Source of the DNA: DAOMNN01 sp050486545
GTDB lineage: Bacteria > Pseudomonadota > Gammaproteobacteria > Burkholderiales > Rhodocyclaceae
Length of the DNA stretch: 63,991 nt
NCBI GenBank assembly: GCA_050486545.1
Contig: JBJHDM010000015.1
Location: forward strand, 1-63,991
Direction of reading: 5' to 3'
Shown: positions 43,749 through 52,111 of the stretch, in pieces
Numbering within the stretch: the stretch's first letter is position 1
Layout of the letters: each line of letters begins with the position of its first letter
Position numbers and translations under genes: made by a program
Notes under the pieces: generated by a model
What the model was told of the DNA's origin: nothing
Seen by the model: only the letters and a program-made list of their open reading frames with translations
Databases searched by the model: none

Positions 43749-45071
43749 ATGCAGTTCAAGAAGAGTCTGATGCTCGGGGCGACCGTTGCCGGTCTGCTCA
43801 CCACCGGTTATGCGGTGGCACAGGAGCAGTACATCGGTCTGCCCAGCTACCGGGTCGGCGCCTATGCAGCGGGCGGTACGGCGCTCTACGGGGGCTGGAT
43901 CGACTACATGCAGATGCTCAACCAGCGTGACGGCGGGGTGAACGGCGTCAAGCTCACCTGGGAGGAGTGCGAAACCGAATACAACAACGCACGTGGCGTG
44001 GAGTGCTACGAGCGGATGAAGAACCGTGGCCCCACGGGCAACACCGTGTTCCAGCCGCTGTCGACCGGGATCACCTACTCGGTGCTCGATCGCGTTGCCG
44101 AGGACAAGATTCCGCTCGTGACCATGGGCTACGGCCGCACCGATGCGGCGGACGGCCGTGTCTTCCCGTGGGTCTTCCCGCTGATCACCACCTACTGGTC
44201 GCAGAACACCGCCAAGATCAAGTTCATCGGCCAGCAGGAAGGCGGCATGGACAAGCTCAAGGGCAAGAAGATCGTGAACCTCTATCACGACTCTGCCTAC
44301 GGCAACGAGACCATCCCGGTGCTCAACGCCCAGGCCGAGCAGTACGGCTTCACCATCGTTCACATTCCGGTCGCGCACCCGGGCAACGAGCAGCAGTCGC
44401 AGTGGCTGCGCATCCGCCAGGAACGGCCGGACTGGGTGATCCTGCGTGGCTGGGGCGTCATGAACCCGACCGCGATCCGTACCGCAGCCCGTACCGGCTT
44501 CCCGCGTGAAAAGATCGTCGGGGTGTGGTGGTCCGGTTCCGAGGAAGACGTGATCCCGGCCGGCGATGCCGCCAAGGGCTACATCGCCGCTGGCTTCAAC
44601 GTGGCGGGCCGCGACTTCCCGGTGATCGCCGAGATCGAGAAGCATGTCTACGCGAAGAACATGGGCAACATGGAAGACCGTTCGCGCGTCGGCAGCGTCC
44701 TCTACAACCGCGGCGTGGTGCACGGCATCATCACCGTCGAGGCGATCCGCAAGGCGCAGGAGAAGTACGGTGCCGGCAAGTCGCTGACGCCGGAGCAAGT
44801 GCGTTGGGGTTTCGAGAACCTCGACATCACCGAGGCCCGTCTGACCGAACTGGGCGCCGACGGCTTCCTGCCGCCGCTCAAGACGAGCTGCGAAAACCAC
44901 GAAGGCTCGGGCATGGTCAAGTTCCAGCAATGGGACGGTGCCCGCTGGAACGTCATCACCGACTGGATCGAGGCCGATCAGGGTCTGGTCCGTCCGATGA
45001 TCGAAGCCTCCGCAGCCGCCTACGCGGCCGAGAAGGGCATCACCCCGCGCGACTGCTCCAAGGAAATGTAA
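43749..45071 (+). CDS. livK: Periplasmic binding protein of Liv-type ABC transporter
   Basis: This 440-residue type I periplasmic binding protein has a signal peptide ending about residue 24 (GYAVAQ). The mature part opens with YIGLPSYRVGAYAAGGTALYGGWIDYMQML and has the two-lobed layout, with KIVNLYHDSAYGNETIPVL in lobe two. It is longer than LivK/LivJ (about 370), like the subfamily linked to aromatic or organic acid uptake in betaproteobacteria, so leucine need not be the ligand. AAGAGGAGG before the ATG and flanking hairpins point to high expression. It is the only secreted binding protein of this cluster. Confidence 0.9.
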   Translation: MQFKKSLMLGATVAGLLTTGYAVAQEQYIGLPSYRVGAYAAGGTALYGGWIDYMQMLNQRDGGVNGVKLTWEECETEYNNARGVECYERMKNRGPTGNTVFQPLSTGITYSVLDRVAEDKIPLVTMGYGRTDAADGRVFPWVFPLITTYWSQNTAKIKFIGQQEGGMDKLKGKKIVNLYHDSAYGNETIPVLNAQAEQYGFTIVHIPVAHPGNEQQSQWLRIRQERPDWVILRGWGVMNPTAIRTAARTGFPREKIVGVWWSGSEEDVIPAGDAAKGYIAAGFNVAGRDFPVIAEIEKHVYAKNMGNMEDRSRVGSVLYNRGVVHGIITVEAIRKAQEKYGAGKSLTPEQVRWGFENLDITEARLTELGADGFLPPLKTSCENHEGSGMVKFQQWDGARWNVITDWIEADQGLVRPMIEASAAAYAAEKGITPRDCSKEM

Positions 45072-45082
45072 GCGCGGAATAC

Positions 45083-45173
45083 CGGGGCGGGCCGCATCGG
45101 CCTGCCCCGTGCAGGCTTCCCCATCCGTGGGGAGGTCTGCAGGTCGCGTCGAAGAAGGCGTGTCCTGCAGACC
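45083..45173 (+). other. Structured intergenic spacer between livK and livF
   Basis: Three stem-loops fill this spacer: one near 45083-45108 (GGGGCGGGCC with GGCCTGCCCC, one wobble pair), one around 45116-45135 (CTTCCCCA with TGGGGAGG), and a perfect ten-base inverted repeat 45134-45143 with 45164-45173. The second and third overlap, so they are mutually exclusive, as in an attenuator or differential-stability device. No T-run is present. Confidence 0.5.
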
Positions 45174-45227
45174 CTCTCTCGGTACTGCCGGGGAGGTGGG
45201 ACGGAGACTACAGGCGAAGATAGCGCA

Positions 45228-46064
45228 ATGAATACAGCCACGAACACTTCCGCGACCGAAGCGTCGCCCTACCTCAGTGTCAATAACGTCGAGGTCATCT
45301 ACGACCACGTGATCCTGGTCCTGAAGGGCGTGTCCCTCCAGGTTCCCAAGGGCGGAATCGTTGCCCTGCTCGGCGCCAACGGCGCCGGCAAGTCTACAAC
45401 GCTCAAATCGATCTCGAACCTGCTCGGCGCCGAACGCGGCGACGTGACCAAGGGCAACATCGAGTTCAAGGGGGCACGGGTCGATCAGCTCACGCCGAAC
45501 GAGCTGGTCAAGCGCGGCGTGATCCAGGTCATGGAAGGGCGGCACTGCTTCGCTCACCTGACCGTCGAGGAAAACCTGCTGACCGGTGCCTATACGCGCA
45601 AGATTTCGCGTGGAGAACTCAAGGACAGCCTCGAAAAGGTCTACCACTATTTCCCGCGGCTCAAGGAACGACGCACTTCGCAGGCTGGCTACACCTCGGG
45701 CGGCGAGCAGCAGATGACGGCCATCGGCCGCGCCCTCATGGCCAAACCCGAGATGATCCTGCTCGACGAACCGTCGATGGGCCTCGCGCCGCAGATCGTC
45801 GAAGAGATCTTCGAGATCGTGAAGGACCTGAACGCCAAGGAGCAGGTGAGCTTCCTCCTCGCCGAGCAGAATACGATGGTCGCGCTGCGATACTCCGACT
45901 TTGGCTACATCATGGAGAACGGACGGATCGTCATGGAAGGCGAGGCGAATTACCTGGCCAACAACGAGGACGTGAAGGAGTTCTATCTCGGACTGGCGGG
46001 TGAAGGTCGCAAGAGCTTCCGCGACGTCAAGCACTATCGCCGCCGCAAGCGCTGGCTGTCCTGA
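45228..46064 (+). CDS. livF: Branched-chain-type ABC transporter ATPase (LivF)
   Basis: This 278-residue second ATPase of the Liv transporter has Walker A GANGAGKSTTLK, signature TSGGEQQMTAIGRAL, Walker B ILLDEPSMGLAP and H-loop LAEQNTMVALRYSD. An N-terminal extension (about 12 residues) and a basic C-terminal tail (KHYRRRKRW) make it longer than E. coli LivF (237 residues). It forms a heterodimer with LivG. The start is separated from livK by the structured spacer. Confidence 0.92.
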   Translation: MNTATNTSATEASPYLSVNNVEVIYDHVILVLKGVSLQVPKGGIVALLGANGAGKSTTLKSISNLLGAERGDVTKGNIEFKGARVDQLTPNELVKRGVIQVMEGRHCFAHLTVEENLLTGAYTRKISRGELKDSLEKVYHYFPRLKERRTSQAGYTSGGEQQMTAIGRALMAKPEMILLDEPSMGLAPQIVEEIFEIVKDLNAKEQVSFLLAEQNTMVALRYSDFGYIMENGRIVMEGEANYLANNEDVKEFYLGLAGEGRKSFRDVKHYRRRKRWLS

Positions 46065-46167
46065 CCCCGTGCTATACCGCGCACCGCATGACGGCTGCGC
46101 GGGGGCACCGAATTCCGCGCGGCCGCTCGCTTGCGTGATGGTGTGTGGGCTTTGTCAGTCGTCGATT

Positions 46168-46190
46168 CCGCCGGTTCGCTCCGGCGGTTT
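46168..46190 (+). terminator. Weak terminator-like hairpin after livF
   Basis: CCGCCGG and CCGGCGG pair around TTCGCT and are followed by only three T residues. It may reduce rather than stop read-through into the PaaK-like gene that starts 17 bases later. Confidence 0.45.
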
Positions 46191-46207
46191 AGCAAGGATT
46201 CCCAAGC

Positions 46208-47437
46208 ATGTTTTACGACACCAGAGAAACCCGTGACCCGGCTGAACGGGAGCGCGAACTGCTCTCCCGCCTTCCTGGTCAGATCGCGCATGCGAAGTCG
46301 AACGCGCCAGCTTTCGCCCGCCTGCTGGAGGGGTTCGATCCCGCATCGATCACGACGCGAGAGGCGCTCGCGGGATTGCCGGTGACCCGCAAGTCCGAGT
46401 TGCTGGAATTGCAGAAGCAATCCCGGCCCTTCGGGGGGTTTTCTGCAGTTCGATGGGGTAGTGCCTGCAAGCGCGTGTTTGCCTCCCCCGGCCCGCTGTA
46501 CGAGCCGGAATCCGCACGGTCGGACTACTACCGCCTGGCGCGGGCGCTGTTCGCGGCAGGATTCCGCGAGGGAGACCTGGTACAGAACACCTTTTCGTAT
46601 CACTTCACACCGGCCGGTTCGATGATGGAGACGGCGGCCCACGCGCTCGGCTGCACGGTGTTCCCCGCCGGAGTCGGACAGACCGAACAGCAGGTCGCGG
46701 CAATTGCCGACCTGCAACCGAACGCCTATACCGGCACGCCTTCGTTCCTGCGAATCCTCCTCGACAAGGCCGACGAACTCGGGGTGAAGCCGAGCTTCAC
46801 GAAGGCTTTCGTCTCCGGCGAGGCCTTTCCGCCGAGTGTCCGCGATGCGTTCGAAGGACGCGGCATCACCGCCTCGCAGGCCTACGCTACCGCGGATATC
46901 GGGCTCATTGCCTACGAGACGTCCGCACGGGAAGGCATGGTGCTCGATGAGGACGTCCTGCTCGAAATCGTCCGCCCCGGCACGGGTGATCCGGTGGCCG
47001 AGGGAGAGGTCGGCGAGGTCGTCGTGACGACCTTCAATCCCGACTATCCGCTGATCCGTTTCGGTACCGGCGACCTTTCGGCGATCCTGCCGGGGGCTTC
47101 GCCCTGTGGACGGACCAACGTCCGCATCAAGGGCTGGATGGGGCGTGCGGACCAGACCACCAAGGTCAAGGGGATGTTCGTTCACCCGGGGCAGGTTGCC
47201 GCGGTCGTCAAGCGTCACCCCGAAATCGCACGTGCACGACTCGTGGTGGACAACCCCGGAATGACCGACCGCATGACCCTGCACTGCGAGGTCGCGTCGC
47301 CTTCCGAGGGCCTGGCCCTGGCGGTGGCCGACAGTGTGCGAGAGATGACCAAGCTCCGCGGCGAGATTGCCTTTTGTGCGCCGGGGAGCCTGGCCAACGA
47401 CGGCAAGGTCATCGACGACGTCCGTCGCTACGAGTAG
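46208..47437 (+). CDS. PaaK-like (phenylacetate-CoA ligase family) protein with altered P-loop
   Basis: This 409-residue protein has the fold of phenylacetate-CoA ligases: YTGTPSFLRILLDKA, VSGEAFPPSVRDAFE, the aromatic-region ASQAYATADIGLIAYE, LIRFGTGDLSAI and the hinge and lid GRADQTTKVKGMFVHPGQV. The ATP-phosphate loop that normally reads SSGTTGxPT is instead FASPGPLYEP at 91-100, lacking the serine, threonine and glycine cluster. Its ligase activity must therefore differ, be supported otherwise, or be lost. The gene directly follows livF; forms of this protein accompany such transporters widely (recalled). Substrate unknown. Confidence 0.75.
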   Translation: MFYDTRETRDPAERERELLSRLPGQIAHAKSNAPAFARLLEGFDPASITTREALAGLPVTRKSELLELQKQSRPFGGFSAVRWGSACKRVFASPGPLYEPESARSDYYRLARALFAAGFREGDLVQNTFSYHFTPAGSMMETAAHALGCTVFPAGVGQTEQQVAAIADLQPNAYTGTPSFLRILLDKADELGVKPSFTKAFVSGEAFPPSVRDAFEGRGITASQAYATADIGLIAYETSAREGMVLDEDVLLEIVRPGTGDPVAEGEVGEVVVTTFNPDYPLIRFGTGDLSAILPGASPCGRTNVRIKGWMGRADQTTKVKGMFVHPGQVAAVVKRHPEIARARLVVDNPGMTDRMTLHCEVASPSEGLALAVADSVREMTKLRGEIAFCAPGSLANDGKVIDDVRRYE

Positions 47438-47458
47438 TTCTCAAGCGCACTTCCCGTC

Positions 47459-48634
47459 ATGACCGGCCTGCCTTCGCGTCCGCTGGAAGGGCTTCGTGTC
47501 CTTGATTTGACGCGCCTCCTGCCCGGCCCGCTGGCGACCCAGCATCTGGCCGACCATGGTGCCGAAGTCCTCAAGATCGAGGACATGGGCGCGGGGGACT
47601 ATGCGCGCACGATGGGGCCGATGCTGGGTGACACCAGCTGGTTCTACCGGATCGTCAATCGCAACAAGAAAAGCCTCAGGCTGGATCTCAAGCGGGACGA
47701 AGGGCGGGCCCTGTTCCTGAAGCTGGTCGCGACCGCAGACGTCGTCGTCGAAGGGTTTCGGCCAGGCGTTCTGGCCCGGCTTGGGCTCGACTACGAACGT
47801 CTCGCCCGCGAGAACGCCCGGCTGGTCGTCTGCAGCATCAGCGGATACGGCCAGCACGGGCCTTACGCGATGCGCGCCGGGCACGATCTGAACTATATCG
47901 GGTACACCGGTATCCTCGACCAGACCGGAACCCGTGGGGGGGCTCCGGCGATTCCAAACCTGCAGATCGGCGATCTGCTCGGCGGGACCCTTTGCTCCCT
48001 GGTCGGGATGCTGATGGCGATCATCGAGGCGCGCGCCACCGGCAAGGGGCGTCATGTGGACGTGGCGATGACGGACGGCGCCCTGGCGCATGCGATCTTT
48101 CCGCTGGTCGAAGTCCTGGCGCGCGGCGGGGTCCGCCGGCGAGGCGACGACCTGTTGACCGGAGGGGTGCCCTGCTACGGGGTCTATGAGACCGCCGACG
48201 GACGGTTCATGGCGGTCGGTGCGCTCGAGGAGAAGTTCTGGCAAACGCTCTGCGATACGCTCGGGCGCCCCGATCTCAAGCCCCTGCATCTGGCAACCGG
48301 CAAGGCGGGAGAACGCGCCCGATCCGAGCTGGGCAAGATCTTTCGTGCCCGAAGCCAGGCGGAGTGGGCGACGCTGTTCGACGAGGTCGATTGTTGCGTC
48401 ACGCCCATCCTGCGCATGGAAGAGGCGCTGGACGATCCGAACGTGCGGGCGCGTGGAATGGTGGTCGAGGTCGACGGCGTCCGGCAGTTCGGTGCGCCGT
48501 TCGGGATTTCCGCCCTGAGTCCGGAGTCCTGGACGCCGGCACCCGATGCCGGTGCCGACACCGATGGGGTGCTTGGACAGCTTGGTCTCTCGCCGGAAGA
48601 GATTGCCGCATTGCGCACGCAAGGGATCGTCTGA
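47459..48634 (+). CDS. CaiB/BaiF family CoA-transferase (type III)
   Basis: This 391-residue family III CoA-transferase moves CoA between carboxylic acids, or acts as an alpha-methylacyl-CoA racemase-like enzyme. Features are the opening PLEGLRVLDLTRLLPGPLATQHLADHGAEVLKIED, NRNKKSLRLDLK, and SGYGQHGPYAMRAGHDLNYIGYTG with the catalytic aspartate in the RAGHDLN segment. The RxGHD context resembles racemase-type members. It starts 21 bases after the PaaK-like stop, so it is in the same transcript, and may load CoA onto, or epimerise, the compound brought in by the Liv transporter. Confidence 0.85.
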   Translation: MTGLPSRPLEGLRVLDLTRLLPGPLATQHLADHGAEVLKIEDMGAGDYARTMGPMLGDTSWFYRIVNRNKKSLRLDLKRDEGRALFLKLVATADVVVEGFRPGVLARLGLDYERLARENARLVVCSISGYGQHGPYAMRAGHDLNYIGYTGILDQTGTRGGAPAIPNLQIGDLLGGTLCSLVGMLMAIIEARATGKGRHVDVAMTDGALAHAIFPLVEVLARGGVRRRGDDLLTGGVPCYGVYETADGRFMAVGALEEKFWQTLCDTLGRPDLKPLHLATGKAGERARSELGKIFRARSQAEWATLFDEVDCCVTPILRMEEALDDPNVRARGMVVEVDGVRQFGAPFGISALSPESWTPAPDAGADTDGVLGQLGLSPEEIAALRTQGIV

Positions 48635-48698
48635 CGCAGCACCGCAATCCGCAACAATCCGGATCGTCGTCAGGGCATACCCGAGGTATGCTTGCATT

Positions 48699-49604
48699 GT
48701 GCAAAGCCTCCTTCTCCTTCTCCCCGACTTTTCGCTCATTCTGCTCGGCGCCCTGCTGCGGCGCACCTGGATCGACAACGAGGGCTTCTGGCCGGGGGTC
48801 GAGCGGCTGGTCTATTTCGTTCTCTTCCCGGCCCTGCTGTTCAACGCCCTGGCGAGCGTACGGATCGATCCCGCATCGGCGCTGCCGCTGGTCGCGTCCG
48901 GCGCCGCGGTGATGCTGGCGGGCTTCGCGATCGGATGGGTGGGGCGTCCGTTGAGCGGTTTGTCGGGTATGAGCTTCGTCTCGCGACTGCAATGCGCGTA
49001 TCGATTCAATACCTACATCGGATTCGCGCTGGCGGGCAAGCTGTATGGCGTGCCGGGGATCGCGATGATGGGAGGGCTGTGCGGTGCGATGGTACCGATC
49101 GCGAACATTCTTGCGGTCAGTTCGATGAGCCGCCACGGTCAGGGAAGCGTCGTGCGCGAACTGCTGCGCAATCCGTTGATCCTTGCGACCGTGGCCGGAC
49201 TCGCGTGGAACTTCTCCGGACTGGAACTGGCGGGGCCGGTGGAGTCGGTGCTGAAACGGCTGGGGGATGCCGCGATCGCGCTCGGACTGCTCGCGGTCGG
49301 AGCCGCACTGAGATGGGGGGATGCCGGAGGACGGTGGATTGGCTCCGTTTGGCTGATTGCGGTCAAGCTCATGATTCTGCCTGTCACCGCATGGGTCGTC
49401 GGAGGGCAGCTCGGGCTTACCGGGATGGCGTTCGAGATCCTCGTCATCTTCGCGGCACTCCCGTCCGCAAGCTCCGCATACATCCTCGCGATGCGGATGG
49501 GCGGCGACGGACCGGGGGTGGCCTGGCTGATCTCGGCGACGACCGTACTGGCCGTACCGACCTTGGCGTTGTGGCTCTATCTGCTCCGGGTGGCGGCTGG
49601 CTGA
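48699..49604 (+). CDS. AEC family transporter (auxin efflux carrier-type permease)
   Basis: This 301-residue polytopic permease has ten predicted helices in two five-helix halves, as in the bile/arsenite/riboflavin fold. Typical elements are LLPDFSLILLGALLRRT at the start, FPALLFNALA, and the broken-helix segment FAALPSASSAYILAMRMGGD. AEC proteins move organic anions such as malonate or malate in bacteria. The GTG at 48699 gives a standard N terminus and GAGG lies 12 bases upstream; a longer frame would start inside the preceding gene. It could export or import the acid handled by the neighbouring CoA enzymes. Confidence 0.85.
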   Translation: MQSLLLLLPDFSLILLGALLRRTWIDNEGFWPGVERLVYFVLFPALLFNALASVRIDPASALPLVASGAAVMLAGFAIGWVGRPLSGLSGMSFVSRLQCAYRFNTYIGFALAGKLYGVPGIAMMGGLCGAMVPIANILAVSSMSRHGQGSVVRELLRNPLILATVAGLAWNFSGLELAGPVESVLKRLGDAAIALGLLAVGAALRWGDAGGRWIGSVWLIAVKLMILPVTAWVVGGQLGLTGMAFEILVIFAALPSASSAYILAMRMGGDGPGVAWLISATTVLAVPTLALWLYLLRVAAG

Positions 49605-49628
49605 CCGGTCCCGTTTGGCTGGATTCGG

Positions 49629-50066
49629 TTACTTCGTCTCGGGGGGCTTGCGCGATCGCCGCGGCTTGACGGTCTTGGCCGCACGCCGCTTGTTCGTCTC
49701 GGGGGGCGGTTCGGCCTGTGACTGGGCGCCCATCAGGTTCCAGGGCCACATCGCGCTGGAGAAGGGGTTCTCCTGTCCGGACTCGCCACCCACTTCGCCG
49801 GAGTCCGAGCCTTGTCGAGCCTGCTCGCTCATCGCCTTGACGGCCGCCAGGGCGACGCGTTGCATCTCCAGACCCTGGATCGTCATCTGGAGCATGTTCA
49901 GGTTCATCTTGAGCCAGTTTTCGACAGCCTTGAGATCGGCGATCTGCTTGTCCAGTTCATCGGTGTCCAGGGTAGGGGTGATCATCCCGGGTAGGGAGAA
50001 GCCCAGGTTGCTCCACATCCCCCTCACGAACTCGAGCGGATCCTGTGCCTTGTGTTCGTCCGACAT
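49629..50066 (-). CDS. phaM: PhaM-type polyhydroxyalkanoate granule regulatory protein
   Basis: This 145-residue protein matches PhaM by DPLEFVRGMWSNLGF, the PTLDTDELDKQIADLKAVENWLKMNLNMLQMTIQGLEMQR helix, and a basic C-terminal tail (NKRRAAKTVKPRRSRKPP). In Ralstonia PhaM activates PHA synthase and tethers granules to DNA through such a tail. GAGGGAGAA before ATG 50066 fixes the start. No PHA synthase is in the window. Propionyl-CoA from the central module is a precursor of hydroxyvalerate units, so a metabolic link is possible but unproven. Confidence 0.85.
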   Translation of the reverse strand: MSDEHKAQDPLEFVRGMWSNLGFSLPGMITPTLDTDELDKQIADLKAVENWLKMNLNMLQMTIQGLEMQRVALAAVKAMSEQARQGSDSGEVGGESGQENPFSSAMWPWNLMGAQSQAEPPPETNKRRAAKTVKPRRSRKPPETK

Positions 50067-50185
50067 GTCGTTCTCCCTCGTGGTCAGCGGCTTCATGGTA
50101 ACGCAACCGTCCGGTGCAAACGCAGATCACCGGTTTCCGCGGGCCGCGCCCGCACGGTCCGCGATCGTAGGCCGTCCTGACGGGC

Positions 50186-52111
50186 CTATCCGCTTCCGGC
50201 GGCCAGCCGATTCAACACGGCACGCAAGCGCGCCGGACGAACCGGCTTGTGAAGCAGATGCAGACCCGCGTCGTGCGCCAGGGCGAGTACTTCCGGTCCG
50301 GTATCGCCCGTGATCAGGGCCGCAGGCACCTCTTCGCCGAACCGTGCGCGCAGCGCCTGTACGACCCGGATGCCGTTGTCGAGTTCGGCGAGCCGGAAGT
50401 CGCTGAGAATGACCTGTGGCACGGACTTCCGGGCGCTCAGATCGTCGTTCAGCGATCGCAGGTCGGTGGCACCGACCACCTCGCACCCCCATGCCTGGAG
50501 CAGACTGGTCATTGCCGTCAGGGCGAGCGGATCGTCGTCCACCACGGCAATGCGCAAACCGGCCAGGTCGCCCGGCAGGCGTTCGCGGTCGGACTCGCCA
50601 GGGGCTTCGGTCGGAGGGCTGGCGGGCACTTCGATTGCGAAGACCGACCCCCGGCCCGGTTCCGACCGCAACTCCAGATCGTGGCCGAGCAGGTCGGTGA
50701 GCCGTCGAACGATCGCCAGCCCCAGTCCGAGTCCCTTTCCGCGCGCACGTTCGGGATTGTCGAGCTGGACGAACTCCTGGAAGATGATCGAGCGGGACTC
50801 GGGGGCGATCCCGATCCCGCTGTCCCGCACCTCGATACGCAACCGTTCGCCGCGTTTGCGGCATACGATCAGAACCCGCCCGGCCGGGGTGTAGCGGATC
50901 GCATTGCTCACCAGGTTGCCGAGGATCCGCTCGATGAGCACCGGGTCGCTCAGTGCCCAATGCACAGTCGGGCGGACATGGACCTGCAGTTCCCGGTTGC
51001 CGGCGTCCGGCTGGTGGGTGGCGGCGACACGTTCGAAGACGGCCTGCAGTGCGAACGGACGAAGGCGGGGTTCGAGCACGCCGGCGTCGAGCCTGGAGAT
51101 GTCGAGCAGGCTGTCGAGCAGGTTCTCCATGGCCTCGGCCGAGGCTGCGATCCGACCGACGAGGCGTTCCGACTCGGGGCTCGAGACGTGCTGCGACAGC
51201 TCGGCGATGAACAGGCCGAGCGCATGCATGGGTTGGCGCAGATCGTGGCTCGCTGCGGCCAGGAACCGGGATTTCGCCATGTTTGCGCGCTCTGCCTCCT
51301 CTTTGCGGGTTCGCAGCTCGGAGGTCGCTTCGGTGATCCGCCGGCTCATCTGGTCGTGCATATCGGCCAGTTCGGCTGCCATCTTGTTGACGCCGCGCGA
51401 AAGGGATCCCAGGCTGCCGCCCCCAATGGCGGGCACACGCTCCGAGAACTGCCCCTGCCCGATCCGGTCGACGGCCTCCGCGACGCGGCGAATCGGCGCC
51501 GTCACGCTGCGACCCATCGAGACCGCCAGCATCAACGTGCCGAGCAGTACGACCAGGACGGTCATCACCCCGGTGCGCAGCAGTTCCACTCGCCGCGAGT
51601 CGATCTCGGTGCGGGAGAGATCGATGACCACCTTGCCCAGTACGGGGGGCATACGCCACTCCTGCGCGGTGTCGAGGCTCGCCACGCTGAGTCCGTCGTC
51701 CAGGTCGACGCGTGTGGGCAGGATCGGCTCGATGATGCGCAGCGTGTCTCCGGCCGTGACCGTCAGCGACGTCGTCACGAGGCCACGATCGAGCCCGATC
51801 CCCGCGACCGGATCACCGCTACGCACGAGGATGGCGCCGAACCGGTCCATCACCGTCACCCCGATGACCCCTTCTTCCTCGAGCATCGCCGCGGCGAGCT
51901 GGTGGAGCGCCTCCTGATTCCCGGAGAATACGGCATACTCGCTGGCTGCGACGAGCTGGCGTGCAAAGGCCTTGCTGCGCGCCGTGTGGGCTTCCTCGAT
52001 GTCGGCGATCCGCGAACTGGTATAGAACGCGGTCAGCAGGATGGCGAGCACCGTGACCGGCAGGACGGCCACCAGCAGCACGCGTGCGCGGATGCCCAGG
52101 TTGAGGTTCAT
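50186..52111 (-). CDS. Membrane hybrid histidine kinase with periplasmic sensor, HAMP and receiver
   Basis: This 641-residue kinase has a first membrane helix (about 10-30), a periplasmic domain (about 31-178) reminiscent of CHASE8 (AASEYAVFSGNQEALHQLAAAM, then VIGVTVMDRFG), a second helix (about 180-199), HAMP (about 200-252), HisKA with H289 in AAASHDLRQPM, the ATPase domain (NLVSNAIRYTPAG; DSGIGIAPE; GKGLGLGLAIV) and a C-terminal receiver (VVDDDPLAL; VILSDFRLAELDNG; HKPVRP). Its start overlaps the binding protein stop by four bases, so sensor and binding protein are co-translated. Probable output partner: the LuxR-type regulator at 55312. Confidence 0.92.
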   Translation of the reverse strand: MNLNLGIRARVLLVAVLPVTVLAILLTAFYTSSRIADIEEAHTARSKAFARQLVAASEYAVFSGNQEALHQLAAAMLEEEGVIGVTVMDRFGAILVRSGDPVAGIGLDRGLVTTSLTVTAGDTLRIIEPILPTRVDLDDGLSVASLDTAQEWRMPPVLGKVVIDLSRTEIDSRRVELLRTGVMTVLVVLLGTLMLAVSMGRSVTAPIRRVAEAVDRIGQGQFSERVPAIGGGSLGSLSRGVNKMAAELADMHDQMSRRITEATSELRTRKEEAERANMAKSRFLAAASHDLRQPMHALGLFIAELSQHVSSPESERLVGRIAASAEAMENLLDSLLDISRLDAGVLEPRLRPFALQAVFERVAATHQPDAGNRELQVHVRPTVHWALSDPVLIERILGNLVSNAIRYTPAGRVLIVCRKRGERLRIEVRDSGIGIAPESRSIIFQEFVQLDNPERARGKGLGLGLAIVRRLTDLLGHDLELRSEPGRGSVFAIEVPASPPTEAPGESDRERLPGDLAGLRIAVVDDDPLALTAMTSLLQAWGCEVVGATDLRSLNDDLSARKSVPQVILSDFRLAELDNGIRVVQALRARFGEEVPAALITGDTGPEVLALAHDAGLHLLHKPVRPARLRAVLNRLAAGSG

